This document shows positions 17,857 to 26,502 of a DNA stretch of 64,000 bases, piece by piece. Position numbers and translations under genes: made by a program. The stretch comes from Lentisphaera profundi (lineage in GTDB: Bacteria > Verrucomicrobiota > Lentisphaeria > Lentisphaerales > Lentisphaeraceae). Where the stretch lies: the NCBI RefSeq assembly GCF_028728065.1, contig NZ_CP117812.1, positions 62,001 through 126,000 on the forward strand, given 5' to 3'. Each line of letters opens with the position of its first letter. Positions within the stretch are counted from its first letter, which is position 1. Below the pieces are notes generated by a model, which was given only the letters and a program-made list of their open reading frames with translations, did no database searches and was not told the DNA's origin.

Positions 17857-20061
17857 ATGCATATTAGAATTTCTGAAGACAAGAAGCTTAGTAAACTTGA
17901 ATCAAATGGCTTAAGACCATTTCAGAATCAGGTTTACGAACATCGTGATGAGAAAATAATTGTCATCAATGCCATGACTGGCGCCGGTAAATCTATTTGC
18001 TCTCAAACGATCGCCTTATACAAGCTTGCTGAAGAACAGGTCAAGAGAGTCATTATCGCTGTTCCACAGAAATCCATAGGTGTGAACTTTCGTGAATACC
18101 CTGTCAAAGCCTTTGAGCATGCGGAAAAGTACCATGTATCCCTCGATCTTATTGATGGGACCGACACCACGTCTCGACTCAAACAATTTTTCAAATCGGG
18201 TACGGGGATATGTATCTGTACACATGCATCTTTAGTATCAGCACAAGTTAATGTAGATCAGTTTGATGACTGTTTACTCGTTATTGATGAAGCTCACCAT
18301 GTTTCTGCGTCAGAAGATTTAATGAATCACTTGGGTATATCCGTGAACAACTGTATGTCATCAAAAGGGCATACAGTATTGATGACGGCAACACCTTTTC
18401 GTAGTGATGCAGCCTCGATCGTGCCATCAGGCTTCGACTATGCTTCTAGCTTCTTCAGCATCACAGAATTCCTCTCTAGCTGTAAGCACCTTCGTGGAAT
18501 TAATACAGAATTTGACCTTCATGAATGCGATTCCTATTTGGATCGAATTAATGAAATAGATTTCAGTCGTAAAACGGCGATCTATATACCTGTAACGGGT
18601 TCCTATGAATCTCGTGACGTCTTCGATAAGAACTCGAAAGAAAACCATATTAGCTCCGTGATGGAAAAAATCGGAATCCCAAAAGGTAGAGACGAGTTTG
18701 GCTTTTATTTACTTGAACGGAAAGGACGCTTACTTAGAGTTGCGGACTTGGTGAATGATGAGGGTCCACAACAGGCTGCATTGGATGATACCAGAAAGAC
18801 AGGCGAATGTGATATTGTCCTCTCTATGAGTAAAGCGAAAGAAGGCTGGGATTATCCCTGTATTGAACAGGTGGTGATTATCGGTGCTCGTGGAAGTCTT
18901 TCTGATACCTTGCAAATGATCGGCCGTGGTGTTCGTGATTATGAAGCTAAAGAAACTTGCTATGTTCGCATTCTCGCTCAAATCGCTGATGTAGAAAGTG
19001 AAGAAGTTCGTGAGCAGACTGCTCGTTTTCTGAAGACGGTTTATTGCGCTCAGTTGCTAGAAGACATTATGATTCCAGCAAAGCTTTTTAACTTAAAGCG
19101 CATCCCCAAAGAAAATGGTGAACAGGAAAACATTCTCCCTGCAGTCAAAGAAGCAATAGAAGACCCTGCTATTAACGCACGTATCGGCGAAGCCATGAGA
19201 AACTTGCCGACCAGTATTCAATTGGGTAATAGCAGTGAAATCAAAGAAGCTATTTTGAATATCATCAGAACTGAACAAGCTCAATTTTCTGAAGATGAAG
19301 TAGCTCAGTTTGAACGTGCCTTGAAACTATGTCGCCACCTACGTAGTGAAGTCATAAAGAAAGATCTCAGTCTAGAATTTGCAGGCACGATCAATGTTGA
19401 TGATATAGACTTTGCTGTTATTGACGATGTTTCTCATGTAAGTCAGGCGGTAGCAGTATTGGCCAAAGGCATGGGGTTAGAAGGCTTTGAGTCTTTAAGA
19501 ACGTCATTAGCAAATGATTTTTACGAGACTTTAGAAGAGGCTTCAACAGCAGTTCAGAAGTTAGAGATTAAAGGACGAGTTGAATATCAAAAAGCAGGTC
19601 GATACAAAGAAGACCTAAGATTAACTGCCAATCCCGATAGAGTATATAAAAATCAATGGGACAAAGAAAATTGGACTTGGGAGAAATTCCTTGGGAACGA
19701 AGAGAAAGTAAATCCATACCCCACCCTTCATGAGGCACTATTAGCAGTGCAAAAACTAGGAATAAGGAGCTCTACTGAATATATAAATCGCTATAAAGAA
19801 GATCCTAAATTACCATCTTCACCCTGGAGATGTTATGATGGTCAATATAGAGATAAATTCAACTGGAATAAATTCCTTAATCAGACCGAGATATACCCTA
19901 CATTACAAGAGGCTCATACAGCAGTTAAAAAACTAGGTATTAAATCTTCTAGGGAATATATCAAAGATAAAATTTACAAAAAAGATACTAGATTACCTGC
20001 TGAGCCAAGGCTTAAATATAAATCACAGATCAATGGTCGTGGAACAAGTTTCTTGGTATGA
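17857..20061 (+). CDS. Superfamily II helicase with C-terminal integrase-type repeats (first part of a split gene)
   Basis: The N-terminal 480 or so residues form a ResIII/DEAD-like helicase: Walker A AMTGAGKS (39-46, Lys45), DEAH at 144-147, TATPF at 177-181 and motif VI QMIGRGVR at 353-360. From about residue 555 there are two complete and one partial copies of a 60-65-residue repeat of the form YPTLxEAxxAVQKLGIKS-xxY-RYKEDPRLPSNP-xxY-NQ-W-WNKFLG, which resembles the phage-integrase repeat unit (PF14882). The third copy breaks off at YKSQ. The next frame continues it as QWSWNKFLG, so the gene seems frameshifted near 20030. GGGAG precedes ATG 17857. Probable role: an ATP-driven DNA translocase of a restriction or defence protein (inference). 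Confidence 0.82.
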   Translation: MHIRISEDKKLSKLESNGLRPFQNQVYEHRDEKIIVINAMTGAGKSICSQTIALYKLAEEQVKRVIIAVPQKSIGVNFREYPVKAFEHAEKYHVSLDLIDGTDTTSRLKQFFKSGTGICICTHASLVSAQVNVDQFDDCLLVIDEAHHVSASEDLMNHLGISVNNCMSSKGHTVLMTATPFRSDAASIVPSGFDYASSFFSITEFLSSCKHLRGINTEFDLHECDSYLDRINEIDFSRKTAIYIPVTGSYESRDVFDKNSKENHISSVMEKIGIPKGRDEFGFYLLERKGRLLRVADLVNDEGPQQAALDDTRKTGECDIVLSMSKAKEGWDYPCIEQVVIIGARGSLSDTLQMIGRGVRDYEAKETCYVRILAQIADVESEEVREQTARFLKTVYCAQLLEDIMIPAKLFNLKRIPKENGEQENILPAVKEAIEDPAINARIGEAMRNLPTSIQLGNSSEIKEAILNIIRTEQAQFSEDEVAQFERALKLCRHLRSEVIKKDLSLEFAGTINVDDIDFAVIDDVSHVSQAVAVLAKGMGLEGFESLRTSLANDFYETLEEASTAVQKLEIKGRVEYQKAGRYKEDLRLTANPDRVYKNQWDKENWTWEKFLGNEEKVNPYPTLHEALLAVQKLGIRSSTEYINRYKEDPKLPSSPWRCYDGQYRDKFNWNKFLNQTEIYPTLQEAHTAVKKLGIKSSREYIKDKIYKKDTRLPAEPRLKYKSQINGRGTSFLV

Positions 20062-21683
20062 GTGACTTCTACCCTACTTTAAAAGAAGCTAGTAAGGCAA
20101 CTCAAGAGTTAAGAATTAAAAGCGGCAGTCAATATAAAAGAGGTCGCTATAAAGAGGACCCTAGACTTTGTTACAGCCTCGATAGTGTTTATAAAGATCA
20201 ATATATAGGGGAGTGGGACTGGAATAGATTTTTGGGGCTAGAAAAAAGAGTAGAGCCATACGCTACCTTAAAAGAAGCTAGTCAGGCTGCGCAGAGTATA
20301 AATATAAAGTCTGGTAATGAGTATACTAAAGAGAAGCGATATAAGGAGGACCCTTATCTTCCAAGTAAACCGATGGATAAATATAAAAATCAGTATACAG
20401 GTATATGGGACTGGAATAGATTTTTGGGGCTAGAAAAAAGCGTAGAACCCTACGCTACTATAATAGAAGCTAGTCAGGCTGCACAGAGATTAGGAATTAA
20501 AGGTATTTCTGAATATACAAAAAAGCACCGTTATAGAGAAGATCCTAGACTAAGATATAACCCTGATAAAACATATCAAAATGAGTGGAATGAAGGGTGC
20601 TGGTCTTGGAAGAAATTCCTAGGAGGTGATGAATTATATGCTACGCTGAAGGAAGCTTCTTTAGCAGCGAAAAATCTTGAATTAAATAAACGAGGTGACT
20701 ATCAAAACAATGGTGGGTACAAATTAGATCCAAAATTAACTCCGAACCCTGATAAAATATATAAAAATGAGTGGGTGAAAGAGAATTGGTCTTGGGAGAA
20801 ATATCTAGGGTTAGAGGAAAAGAGTAGACACTATTTAACGTTAAAGGAAGCTAGTTTTGCTAGTGTAGAGCTAGGTATTAAAGGTAGGCATGACTACCAA
20901 ATAAAAAAAATATATAAAGAAGATAAAAAACTTCCTTTCAATCCTGAGAAAGCCTATCAAGGACAATATGATGGTAAATTCAGCTGGAACAGGTTTCTCA
21001 AAAATGGGAAAAATAAATTATATTCTTCAATAAAAGAGGCTAGTCAAGCTGTACAGAAGTTAGGAATGATGAGCTCTACTGAATATGTAAAACGATACAA
21101 AGAAGACTCAAGGTTACCATCAAATCCAGATAAAACATATTGCATACAGTGGGATAAAGAAAATTGGACATGGCCAAAATTTCTTGGGAAAACAATCTCT
21201 AATACTTATGGCACTATAAAAGAAGCTAGTATTAGTACTCAAAGGTTAAATATCAAATCTGGGAATGAGTATACAAAAGAAAAGCGCTATAAAGAAGATC
21301 CTCAACTTCCAAGTAATCCGATCAAGGCATATAAAAATCAGTATAACACTAAATGGAATTGGCCACATTTCCTTGGGATAGACGAAAAACTTCAAGCAAT
21401 TGAGGGGAGAGAAAAGATCACTCTCAAAGAACACATCAAGAAAGAACGCAATGCAAGTTTAGTTAAGAAGATTAAAGAAAAGCGTTTGGCCGAGACGGGC
21501 AAATTAGCCTGTGATGATTGTGCTCATTCTTTTGATGAGCAAGGTTTTGATTATATAGAAGCACACCATGATAGTAAGATGCACTCAGAGCTATCCCCTG
21601 AAGGTGAATTAGTATCAGAAGATGACTTTCGTTTACTCTGCCCAAACTGTCATGTCATAGCCCACAAAAAAATGGAATCATAA
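20058..21683 (+). CDS. Integrase-type repeat protein with C-terminal HNH nuclease (second part of a split gene)
   Basis: This frame holds seven more copies of the 60-65-residue repeat found at the end of the helicase, each beginning YxTLKEAS and ending W-W-x-FLG, followed by a basic linker and an HNH nuclease domain at about 450-541: CDDC, then IEAHH, then LLCPNCHVIAH. The paired CxxC motifs bind a structural zinc and the HH is the likely catalytic site. ATG 20058 overlaps the helicase stop (ATGA), so coupled translation would be possible, but the repeat consensus reads upstream of this ATG in the same frame, which argues for one ancestral protein: helicase, ten repeats, HNH. Confidence 0.82.
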   Translation: MSDFYPTLKEASKATQELRIKSGSQYKRGRYKEDPRLCYSLDSVYKDQYIGEWDWNRFLGLEKRVEPYATLKEASQAAQSINIKSGNEYTKEKRYKEDPYLPSKPMDKYKNQYTGIWDWNRFLGLEKSVEPYATIIEASQAAQRLGIKGISEYTKKHRYREDPRLRYNPDKTYQNEWNEGCWSWKKFLGGDELYATLKEASLAAKNLELNKRGDYQNNGGYKLDPKLTPNPDKIYKNEWVKENWSWEKYLGLEEKSRHYLTLKEASFASVELGIKGRHDYQIKKIYKEDKKLPFNPEKAYQGQYDGKFSWNRFLKNGKNKLYSSIKEASQAVQKLGMMSSTEYVKRYKEDSRLPSNPDKTYCIQWDKENWTWPKFLGKTISNTYGTIKEASISTQRLNIKSGNEYTKEKRYKEDPQLPSNPIKAYKNQYNTKWNWPHFLGIDEKLQAIEGREKITLKEHIKKERNASLVKKIKEKRLAETGKLACDDCAHSFDEQGFDYIEAHHDSKMHSELSPEGELVSEDDFRLLCPNCHVIAHKKMES

Positions 21684-21756
21684 TGGCAATTTTATACAAA
21701 TATATGGCTTCTGATAGAGAGAGACTTTATGTTTAGGATAGATAGATTTTCAAAAT

Positions 21757-21773
21757 GTTCCCAATTTGGGAAC
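21757..21773. promoter_or_regulatory. Palindromic operator candidate for the toxin-antitoxin operon
   Basis: GTTCCCAATTTGGGAAC has perfect eight-base arms around one central T and lies 34 bases before the higB start. HigA-type antitoxins repress their own operon by binding such palindromes, so this is the probable operator. A TTGACA hexamer follows at 21780, but its matching -10 would overlap the start codon. Confidence 0.6.
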
Positions 21774-21807
21774 TGTAGTTTGACAAAGGCATAAATAAAG
21801 TGTAACT

Positions 21808-22101
21808 ATGAGGATACTAAAACGAAAAACCTTGGAAGACTTTTGGTTAAAGCATGCCAATGCCAAAGGACCCTTAGAAGCGTGGTTTGCCGAAGCTAGC
21901 AAAGCTAAATGGATAGATACGACAAATATTAAGGCCAAGTATAGCAGTGCATCTTTCATCGCGGGCAATCGGGTAGTTTTTAATATTGGTGGTAATAACT
22001 ATCGTTTAATCGTGAAGATAGCTTATAAACCGGGAATAGTTTTTATACGCTTTATTGGTAGCCATGCTGAATATGATAAAATTGATGCGGAGACAATCTA
22101 A
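21808..22101 (+). CDS. higB: HigB-type mRNA interferase toxin
   Basis: The 97-residue protein is a close match to the PF09907 HigB family in both length and sequence. Conserved signatures are LEDFWLKHANAKGPLEAWF at the start, SASFIAGNRVVFNIGGNNYRL in the middle and FIRFIGSHAEYDKID at the end. The family cuts mRNA, usually on ribosomes, when its antitoxin is lost. It comes before the antitoxin gene, the reverse order typical of hig loci, and shares TAATG with it. ATG 21808 agrees with the family start; the ribosome site is weak. Confidence 0.92.
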   Translation: MRILKRKTLEDFWLKHANAKGPLEAWFAEASKAKWIDTTNIKAKYSSASFIAGNRVVFNIGGNNYRLIVKIAYKPGIVFIRFIGSHAEYDKIDAETI

Positions 22102-23306
22102 TGAAAATCAAACTGATAAAAACAGTAAGTGAATATGATCAAGCTCTTGAGCGTATTGAGCTTCTGATGGATTTGGATTCAATGTCTCAGGATCAGGAAG
22201 ATGAACTTGAAGTCTTGGCTTTTCTCGCGGAAGCCTACGAAGAAGATCATTTTCCCATTGATTTACCTGACCCAGTTGAAGCAATCAAATTTCGTATGAG
22301 CCAAGAAGGACTCAAAAGGAAAGATCTCGAACCGTACCTAGGCAATAAGAGCCGAGTTTCTGAAGTGATGAATGGCAAGCGCCCTTTAAGCCTGACAATG
22401 ATGCGTCGCTTGCATGAAGGACTAGGCATACCTGCAGAAGTTCTTTTACAGGAAAAAAATGCCTCGCTTCCAGAACCCGTTAGTATTGAGTGGTCAAAAT
22501 TTCCGATCAATGAAATGCACAAGAGAGCTTGGTTTAAGTTCGATGGCTCGACTCGCCAGTTGAGGGATCACGCTGAGGAACTCATGCGTAAAATGGCTGC
22601 GGGTTTAGAGGATAATTTACTCCAACCTATTTTAAATCGCCAGCAATTAAGAGCCTCCAAAGACTTTTGTTCTTATGCAATGACTGCTTGGCGCTTGAAG
22701 GCGATTTCAGAGGCCACACAGACAAAGTTATTGGAGAAATATGAAGAAGGATCCATTACAGATGACTTTCGTCGTGAGTTAGCAAAACTCAGTTATCTAG
22801 ATCAAGGGCCTTTATTAGCAAAAGAGTTTCTCAATAAAAATGGGATTCATCTTATTGTTTTAGCTCATCTTCCCAAAACACATCTTGATGGTGCCAGTAT
22901 GTTTTTAGCTAATTGTGAACCATTGATAGCTTTAACTTTACGCTATGATCGCTTGGACAACTTTTGGTTCACCTTGTTTCACGAACTTGCTCATATTGCA
23001 CTTCATTTCGGGGGAGATAAAGAATCTTACTACTTTGATGATTTGGAGTCTTCTACAGAGGATATTATCGAAAAAGAAGCTGATGCTTGGGCAGCCGAGT
23101 CTCTGATCCCTCATGAAATATGGAGAACTGCGGGCTTAGATCATGGTGCGAGTAAAGCTCAAATTCAGTTTTTTTCTCGGGAAATGAGAATTAACCCCGC
23201 AATTCCAGCAGGACGCTTACGTCGTGAATTTAGAGATTATCGCATTTACAGTGATTTGCTTGGCAATAAAATGGTTAAAAAACTTTTCACTGAACAAGAA
23301 GGCTGA
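22101..23306 (+). CDS. HigA-like antitoxin fused to an ImmA/IrrE-type metallopeptidase
   Basis: The first 118 or so residues are a HigA antitoxin (COG5499-like): an acidic lead-in, then a helix-turn-helix with KDLEPYLGNKSRVSEVMNGKRPLSLTMMRRLHEGLGIPAEVLL. The remaining 280 residues form a zinc peptidase domain with HELAH at 294-298 and a downstream acidic ligand near Glu326 in EKEADAWAAESL, as in ImmA/IrrE proteins that cleave phage or stress repressors. One protein thus combines a toxin-binding repressor with a protease. It could be a self-cleaving antitoxin that frees HigB on a signal; this is inference. It overlaps higB by one base and ends the islet. Confidence 0.88.
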   Translation: MKIKLIKTVSEYDQALERIELLMDLDSMSQDQEDELEVLAFLAEAYEEDHFPIDLPDPVEAIKFRMSQEGLKRKDLEPYLGNKSRVSEVMNGKRPLSLTMMRRLHEGLGIPAEVLLQEKNASLPEPVSIEWSKFPINEMHKRAWFKFDGSTRQLRDHAEELMRKMAAGLEDNLLQPILNRQQLRASKDFCSYAMTAWRLKAISEATQTKLLEKYEEGSITDDFRRELAKLSYLDQGPLLAKEFLNKNGIHLIVLAHLPKTHLDGASMFLANCEPLIALTLRYDRLDNFWFTLFHELAHIALHFGGDKESYYFDDLESSTEDIIEKEADAWAAESLIPHEIWRTAGLDHGASKAQIQFFSREMRINPAIPAGRLRREFRDYRIYSDLLGNKMVKKLFTEQEG

Positions 23307-23367
23307 AATTCCCTCTTACGTATTTGTTTACAGGGATCATTCGACATGAAAATCAACCCCCTCTGAC

Positions 23368-23559
23368 TTAGGGAGCAATAGCTTCTACGTGGCCGTCGCC
23401 GAAGAGGATGTTGAGTTTTTCGCCGTTTTTGTGAATTTGGGTATCGCCAAATTCGTCGCCATCCATGGCAATGCGGGAAGCGGGGCTTTCGATATCTGCG
23501 AATAAAGCGCCATTGATAATGGCGGGAGTGATATATACATTTTCATGAAGACGAACCAT
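23368..23559 (-). pseudogene. Decayed pseudopilin copy with internal deletion
   Basis: This 63-codon frame encodes the last 56 or so residues of a pseudopilin (VYITPAIINGALFADIESPASRIAMDGDEFG to FGDGHVEAIAP) and is about 85-90% identical in DNA to the end of the intact gene at 27334-27822. Its apparent N terminus, MVRLHEN, is not coding in the intact copy: the same DNA (ATACATTTTTATGAAGGCGAGCCATTA) lies upstream of the intact gene's start. About 340 bases between these two parts have been lost, with a short TATA-type match at the junction. Homology to the other copy stops at CCATTA, right where the 41-bp-type repeat begins. Confidence 0.88.
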
Positions 23560-23560
23560 T

Positions 23561-23592
23561 ATGTATAGAACCCAGCCCTTTTTACTACATAT
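23561..23592 (+). repeat. Solitary diverged copy of the 41-bp repeat
   Basis: ATGTATAGAACCCAGCCCTTTTTACTACATAT matches the second and third tandem units of 17634-17715 at roughly 26 of 32 positions and in the same orientation. It marks the right edge of the helicase/toxin islet, between the pseudopilin fragment and the AraC gene's stop codon. Confidence 0.75.
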
Positions 23593-23598
23593 CTCGTC

Positions 23599-24432
23599 TT
23601 ATGGATTATAGCCTTTGCGGTAGTCGCTAGGTTTACCGCCTTTGAGTTTTTTGAATTGTCGGTTGAAGTGGGAGATATTGTTGAAACCGGCTTCTTCTGC
23701 AATGAAGGTGATGCTATCGTGTTTTTTGTTTTGTAAGAGCAAGCAAGCCTTATTAATGCGAAGCTCATTGTAGAAATCTATCACTGAATGTCCGCAGTGT
23801 TTTTTAAAAAAGCGACGAAAAGTGCTTTCACTCATCGCCAGCTCAGTAGCGAGCTGAGGAACCTTAATGTCTTTGTCATTTACGAGCCGATCGACAATCA
23901 AATTAAATTGTTCTTGAACGCGGCTATCGCTTTGAGATTGATTGGTGAGCAAGCTGATTTTTGAGCCTTCACTTGACTGGAGCAAATCGAGGAGTCGCAA
24001 AAAATGAATCATGCGTTGGACTCCTTGAGAATGATGAATTTGGAACATGAGGACTTTAGCTTTTTCCGCAGCTGCAAAGGGATAAGCCCAGGCATGACTC
24101 AATAAGTCGCTCAAAGAACTCAGTTCCACGGAGCTAAAGAAATCAGCGCCAAAGCAATCGCGGTTAAATTGTAGAACGAGAGCTTTTTGTTTTTCTTTAC
24201 TAGGATCAGAAGTCCAGCTATGAGCCATATTGGGAGGAATAAAAACTAGATCTAGATCTTGGTAGGAAGCCATATTTTCCCCAATGAGTCGACTGCCCTG
24301 ACCATTGAGAATCAGAGTGATCTCAAACTCCCTATGAAAATGCCAATTAAAGTTAAATGAATCATCTTCGCGATAGAGGCTTTTGAGTCGACTCTCGGCG
24401 GCTAGAACAATGATTTCTTTATTCGCTAGCAT
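23599..24432 (-). CDS. AraC-family transcriptional regulator with cupin sensor domain
   Basis: The N-terminal cupin-like domain (about 1-150, with WHFHREFEITLILNGQGSRLIGE and FIPPNMAHSW) should bind a small ligand. The C-terminal 100 residues are a double helix-turn-helix of AraC type (LAMSESTFRRFFKKHCGHS and AGFNNISHFNRQFKKLKG). It is divergent, with a 152-base shared promoter region, from an alcohol dehydrogenase/esterase/dioxygenase operon and is its likely activator. ATG 24432 has GTGAGAC upstream. Confidence 0.9.
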   Translation of the reverse strand: MLANKEIIVLAAESRLKSLYREDDSFNFNWHFHREFEITLILNGQGSRLIGENMASYQDLDLVFIPPNMAHSWTSDPSKEKQKALVLQFNRDCFGADFFSSVELSSLSDLLSHAWAYPFAAAEKAKVLMFQIHHSQGVQRMIHFLRLLDLLQSSEGSKISLLTNQSQSDSRVQEQFNLIVDRLVNDKDIKVPQLATELAMSESTFRRFFKKHCGHSVIDFYNELRINKACLLLQNKKHDSITFIAEEAGFNNISHFNRQFKKLKGGKPSDYRKGYNP

Positions 24433-24584
24433 GGGATAGTCTCACTTAATTATTAATATGAATAAATCATAATTACTTTTATAATCAATAAGTAATGACT
24501 GAATAGTATTATTTTATGATTGTCTTAGCGGAGAATTAGAATAAATATAATTTATTTTAAAGCTAAATTAATCAAGGACTCAAG

Positions 24585-25691
24585 ATGAAGATACGGGCAG
24601 CAATTAGTGATAGCCAAGGCGGTTTTTCTATTGAAACGATAGATCTACATCCTCCTGGACTAGGCGAAGTTTTGGTTAAAATAAAGGCCTCCGGTATTTG
24701 CCATACGGATTACGATTCTATGACATGGGACAGACCATTGATCATGGGTCATGAAGGTGCCGGTATAGTGGAACAAATAGGTGAGGGAGTAAGTTCGGTC
24801 AAGCCGGGAGATGCCGTCATGCTCAACTGGGCGATCCCTTGCGGAACATGTTATACCTGCAGTGATGGACGACAGCACATCTGCGAAGAGAACTCCATGG
24901 TGACCGGTAAAGGTGGCGGCGCTACGACGTCGGCTTATGTGAATGACCAAGTTATCGGCAGTTCTTTTCATCTCGGGACTATGGCGCAGGCAACGGTGGT
25001 CAAGGAAGCCGCCGTGGTCAAGATGACAAGCGTCATGCCATTTTCCTCGGCCGCAATAGTGGGTTGTGGAGTGATGACTGGTTATGGTTCGGCAGTCAAT
25101 GCCGCCGCTGTAAAAGCAGGCAGTACTTGTGCGGTTATCGGTTGTGGTGGTGTTGGTTTAAATGTCATCCAGGGCTGTCGCATTTCCGGGGCTTTGAAAA
25201 TCATCGCTATCGATCTCAGTGAAGATCGTCTGCAAGAGGCTAAAAAGTTCGGTGCTACTCATGTTATCAAAGCAGATAAAAACGATGTCGATTTTGTTAA
25301 AGTACGTCAACAAGTACGGGCTTTAACAGAAGGGCGCGGGGCCGATTACGCCTTTGAATGCACCGCGGTTCCGGCTCTCGGAGATGCTCCTTTGGCGCTC
25401 ATTCGCAATAGCGGAATGGCCGTTCAGGCCAGTGGTATAGAACAGAAAATTAACTTTGACTGCGAGCTTTTTGAATGGGACAAAATTTACATCAATCCAC
25501 TTTATGGTCAGTGTAAACCGCAGCGTGACTTTCCCCGTTTACAGGAACTCTATAAGCAGGGCGAGTTGCTTCTCGACGAATTAGTGACGTGTACTTACAC
25601 TCTTGACGAATTAGGCCAGGCCTTTGAAGACTTACTGGCCGGGCGCAATGCCAAGGGCGTTATTATTTTTGATGACGAGGCACCTGAATGA
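24585..25691 (+). CDS. Zinc-dependent alcohol dehydrogenase (MDR superfamily)
   Basis: A 368-residue medium-chain dehydrogenase/reductase. Catalytic zinc ligands are Cys39 and His56 (GICHTD, GHEGAGIVEQIGEGV). The structural zinc site is complete: Cys86, Cys89, Cys92 and Cys100. The NAD-binding Rossmann motif VIGCGGVGLNVI follows. The overall pattern is close to class III alcohol/formaldehyde dehydrogenases, but the substrate cannot be told. The next gene overlaps it by four bases (ATGA) and encodes an esterase, a pair reminiscent of formaldehyde detoxification or of alcohol ester breakdown. Confidence 0.9.
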   Translation: MKIRAAISDSQGGFSIETIDLHPPGLGEVLVKIKASGICHTDYDSMTWDRPLIMGHEGAGIVEQIGEGVSSVKPGDAVMLNWAIPCGTCYTCSDGRQHICEENSMVTGKGGGATTSAYVNDQVIGSSFHLGTMAQATVVKEAAVVKMTSVMPFSSAAIVGCGVMTGYGSAVNAAAVKAGSTCAVIGCGGVGLNVIQGCRISGALKIIAIDLSEDRLQEAKKFGATHVIKADKNDVDFVKVRQQVRALTEGRGADYAFECTAVPALGDAPLALIRNSGMAVQASGIEQKINFDCELFEWDKIYINPLYGQCKPQRDFPRLQELYKQGELLLDELVTCTYTLDELGQAFEDLLAGRNAKGVIIFDDEAPE

Positions 25692-26500
25692 GTTCTTTCC
25701 GCACCATAGAAATCTCAAGTGATGTTCCCGACGGATTGAAGTTTCTCACGGTGAAATCGGCCCATTTAAAAGGGCGTGGCGATATTACTCTTTTTGAACC
25801 ACAGGGAGATTTTAGCGAGCCTCTGCCTTTAGTCATTTTACTACACGGCGTTTACGGCAGTCACTGGGCCTGGGCGTTTAGTGGTAATGCCCATAAAACT
25901 GCCGCAAATATGATAAATTCTGGAGAAATTGAACCGATGGTTTTGGTGATGCCTTCAGATGGTTTATGGGGTGATGGTTCATCCTATACAAGCCATAACG
26001 AGCGCGACTTTGAGAAGTGGATTGTGGAAGACGTTGTCAAAGCAGCTTGCGAAGCCAGCCCTCTGGTCAATGAGCAGTCGCCAAAGTTTATCAGCGGCCT
26101 TTCCATGGGGGGCTATGGAGCTCTTCGTTTGGGTTTGCGTCACCCGCAAATTTTTACAGCAATTTCAGCCCATTCCGCAATCACCTGCTTTTCTGAAATG
26201 GCTTTATTTATCGAAGAAGATTTAAACTCTTTGCACAAATCTTGGGATGAGAGTGAAGAACTGGATATTATTAGTGAATTTTCCAAGGAAGGTAAGATTC
26301 ATCCTCATTTACGCTTTGATTGCGGGCTAAGTGATCAATTAATCGAGGGCAATCGCCTTTTTCATAAACAATTAAACGAGCTCAAAGTCGCTCATACTTA
26401 TGAGGAGTTTGGTGGTGCCCACGAGTGGGATTATTGGCAAAATCATTTGCCTGGCACACTGAAATTTTTCAATCAATTCTGCAAAATCAAGGGAAAATAA
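25688..26500 (+). CDS. Esterase D-like alpha/beta hydrolase
   Basis: A 270-residue putative esterase (PF00756-like) with the nucleophile Ser139 in GLSMGGYGALRLG, an oxyanion region LPLVILLHGVYGSHWAW and the likely catalytic His near residue 239 in FGGAHEWDYW. The family includes S-formylglutathione hydrolase and acyl esterases. It overlaps the upstream dehydrogenase by ATGA, so the two are translated together and probably act in the same pathway. No signal peptide is seen, so it acts in the cytoplasm. Confidence 0.85.
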   Translation: MSSFRTIEISSDVPDGLKFLTVKSAHLKGRGDITLFEPQGDFSEPLPLVILLHGVYGSHWAWAFSGNAHKTAANMINSGEIEPMVLVMPSDGLWGDGSSYTSHNERDFEKWIVEDVVKAACEASPLVNEQSPKFISGLSMGGYGALRLGLRHPQIFTAISAHSAITCFSEMALFIEEDLNSLHKSWDESEELDIISEFSKEGKIHPHLRFDCGLSDQLIEGNRLFHKQLNELKVAHTYEEFGGAHEWDYWQNHLPGTLKFFNQFCKIKGK

Positions 26501-26502
26501 TA

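Noticed and set aside
20058-20061. Simple translational coupling of two separate genes by ATGA overlap
   Set aside because: The repeat consensus continues upstream of the second ATG in its own frame, so a frameshift explains the layout better; coupling may still occur.
21780-21808. TTGACA as the higB -35 element
   Set aside because: The -10 at normal spacing would overlap the start codon, so the true promoter is probably elsewhere near the palindrome.
23368-23559. Intact small secreted protein gene
   Set aside because: Its N terminus corresponds to untranslated leader in the intact sister copy; it is a deletion product.
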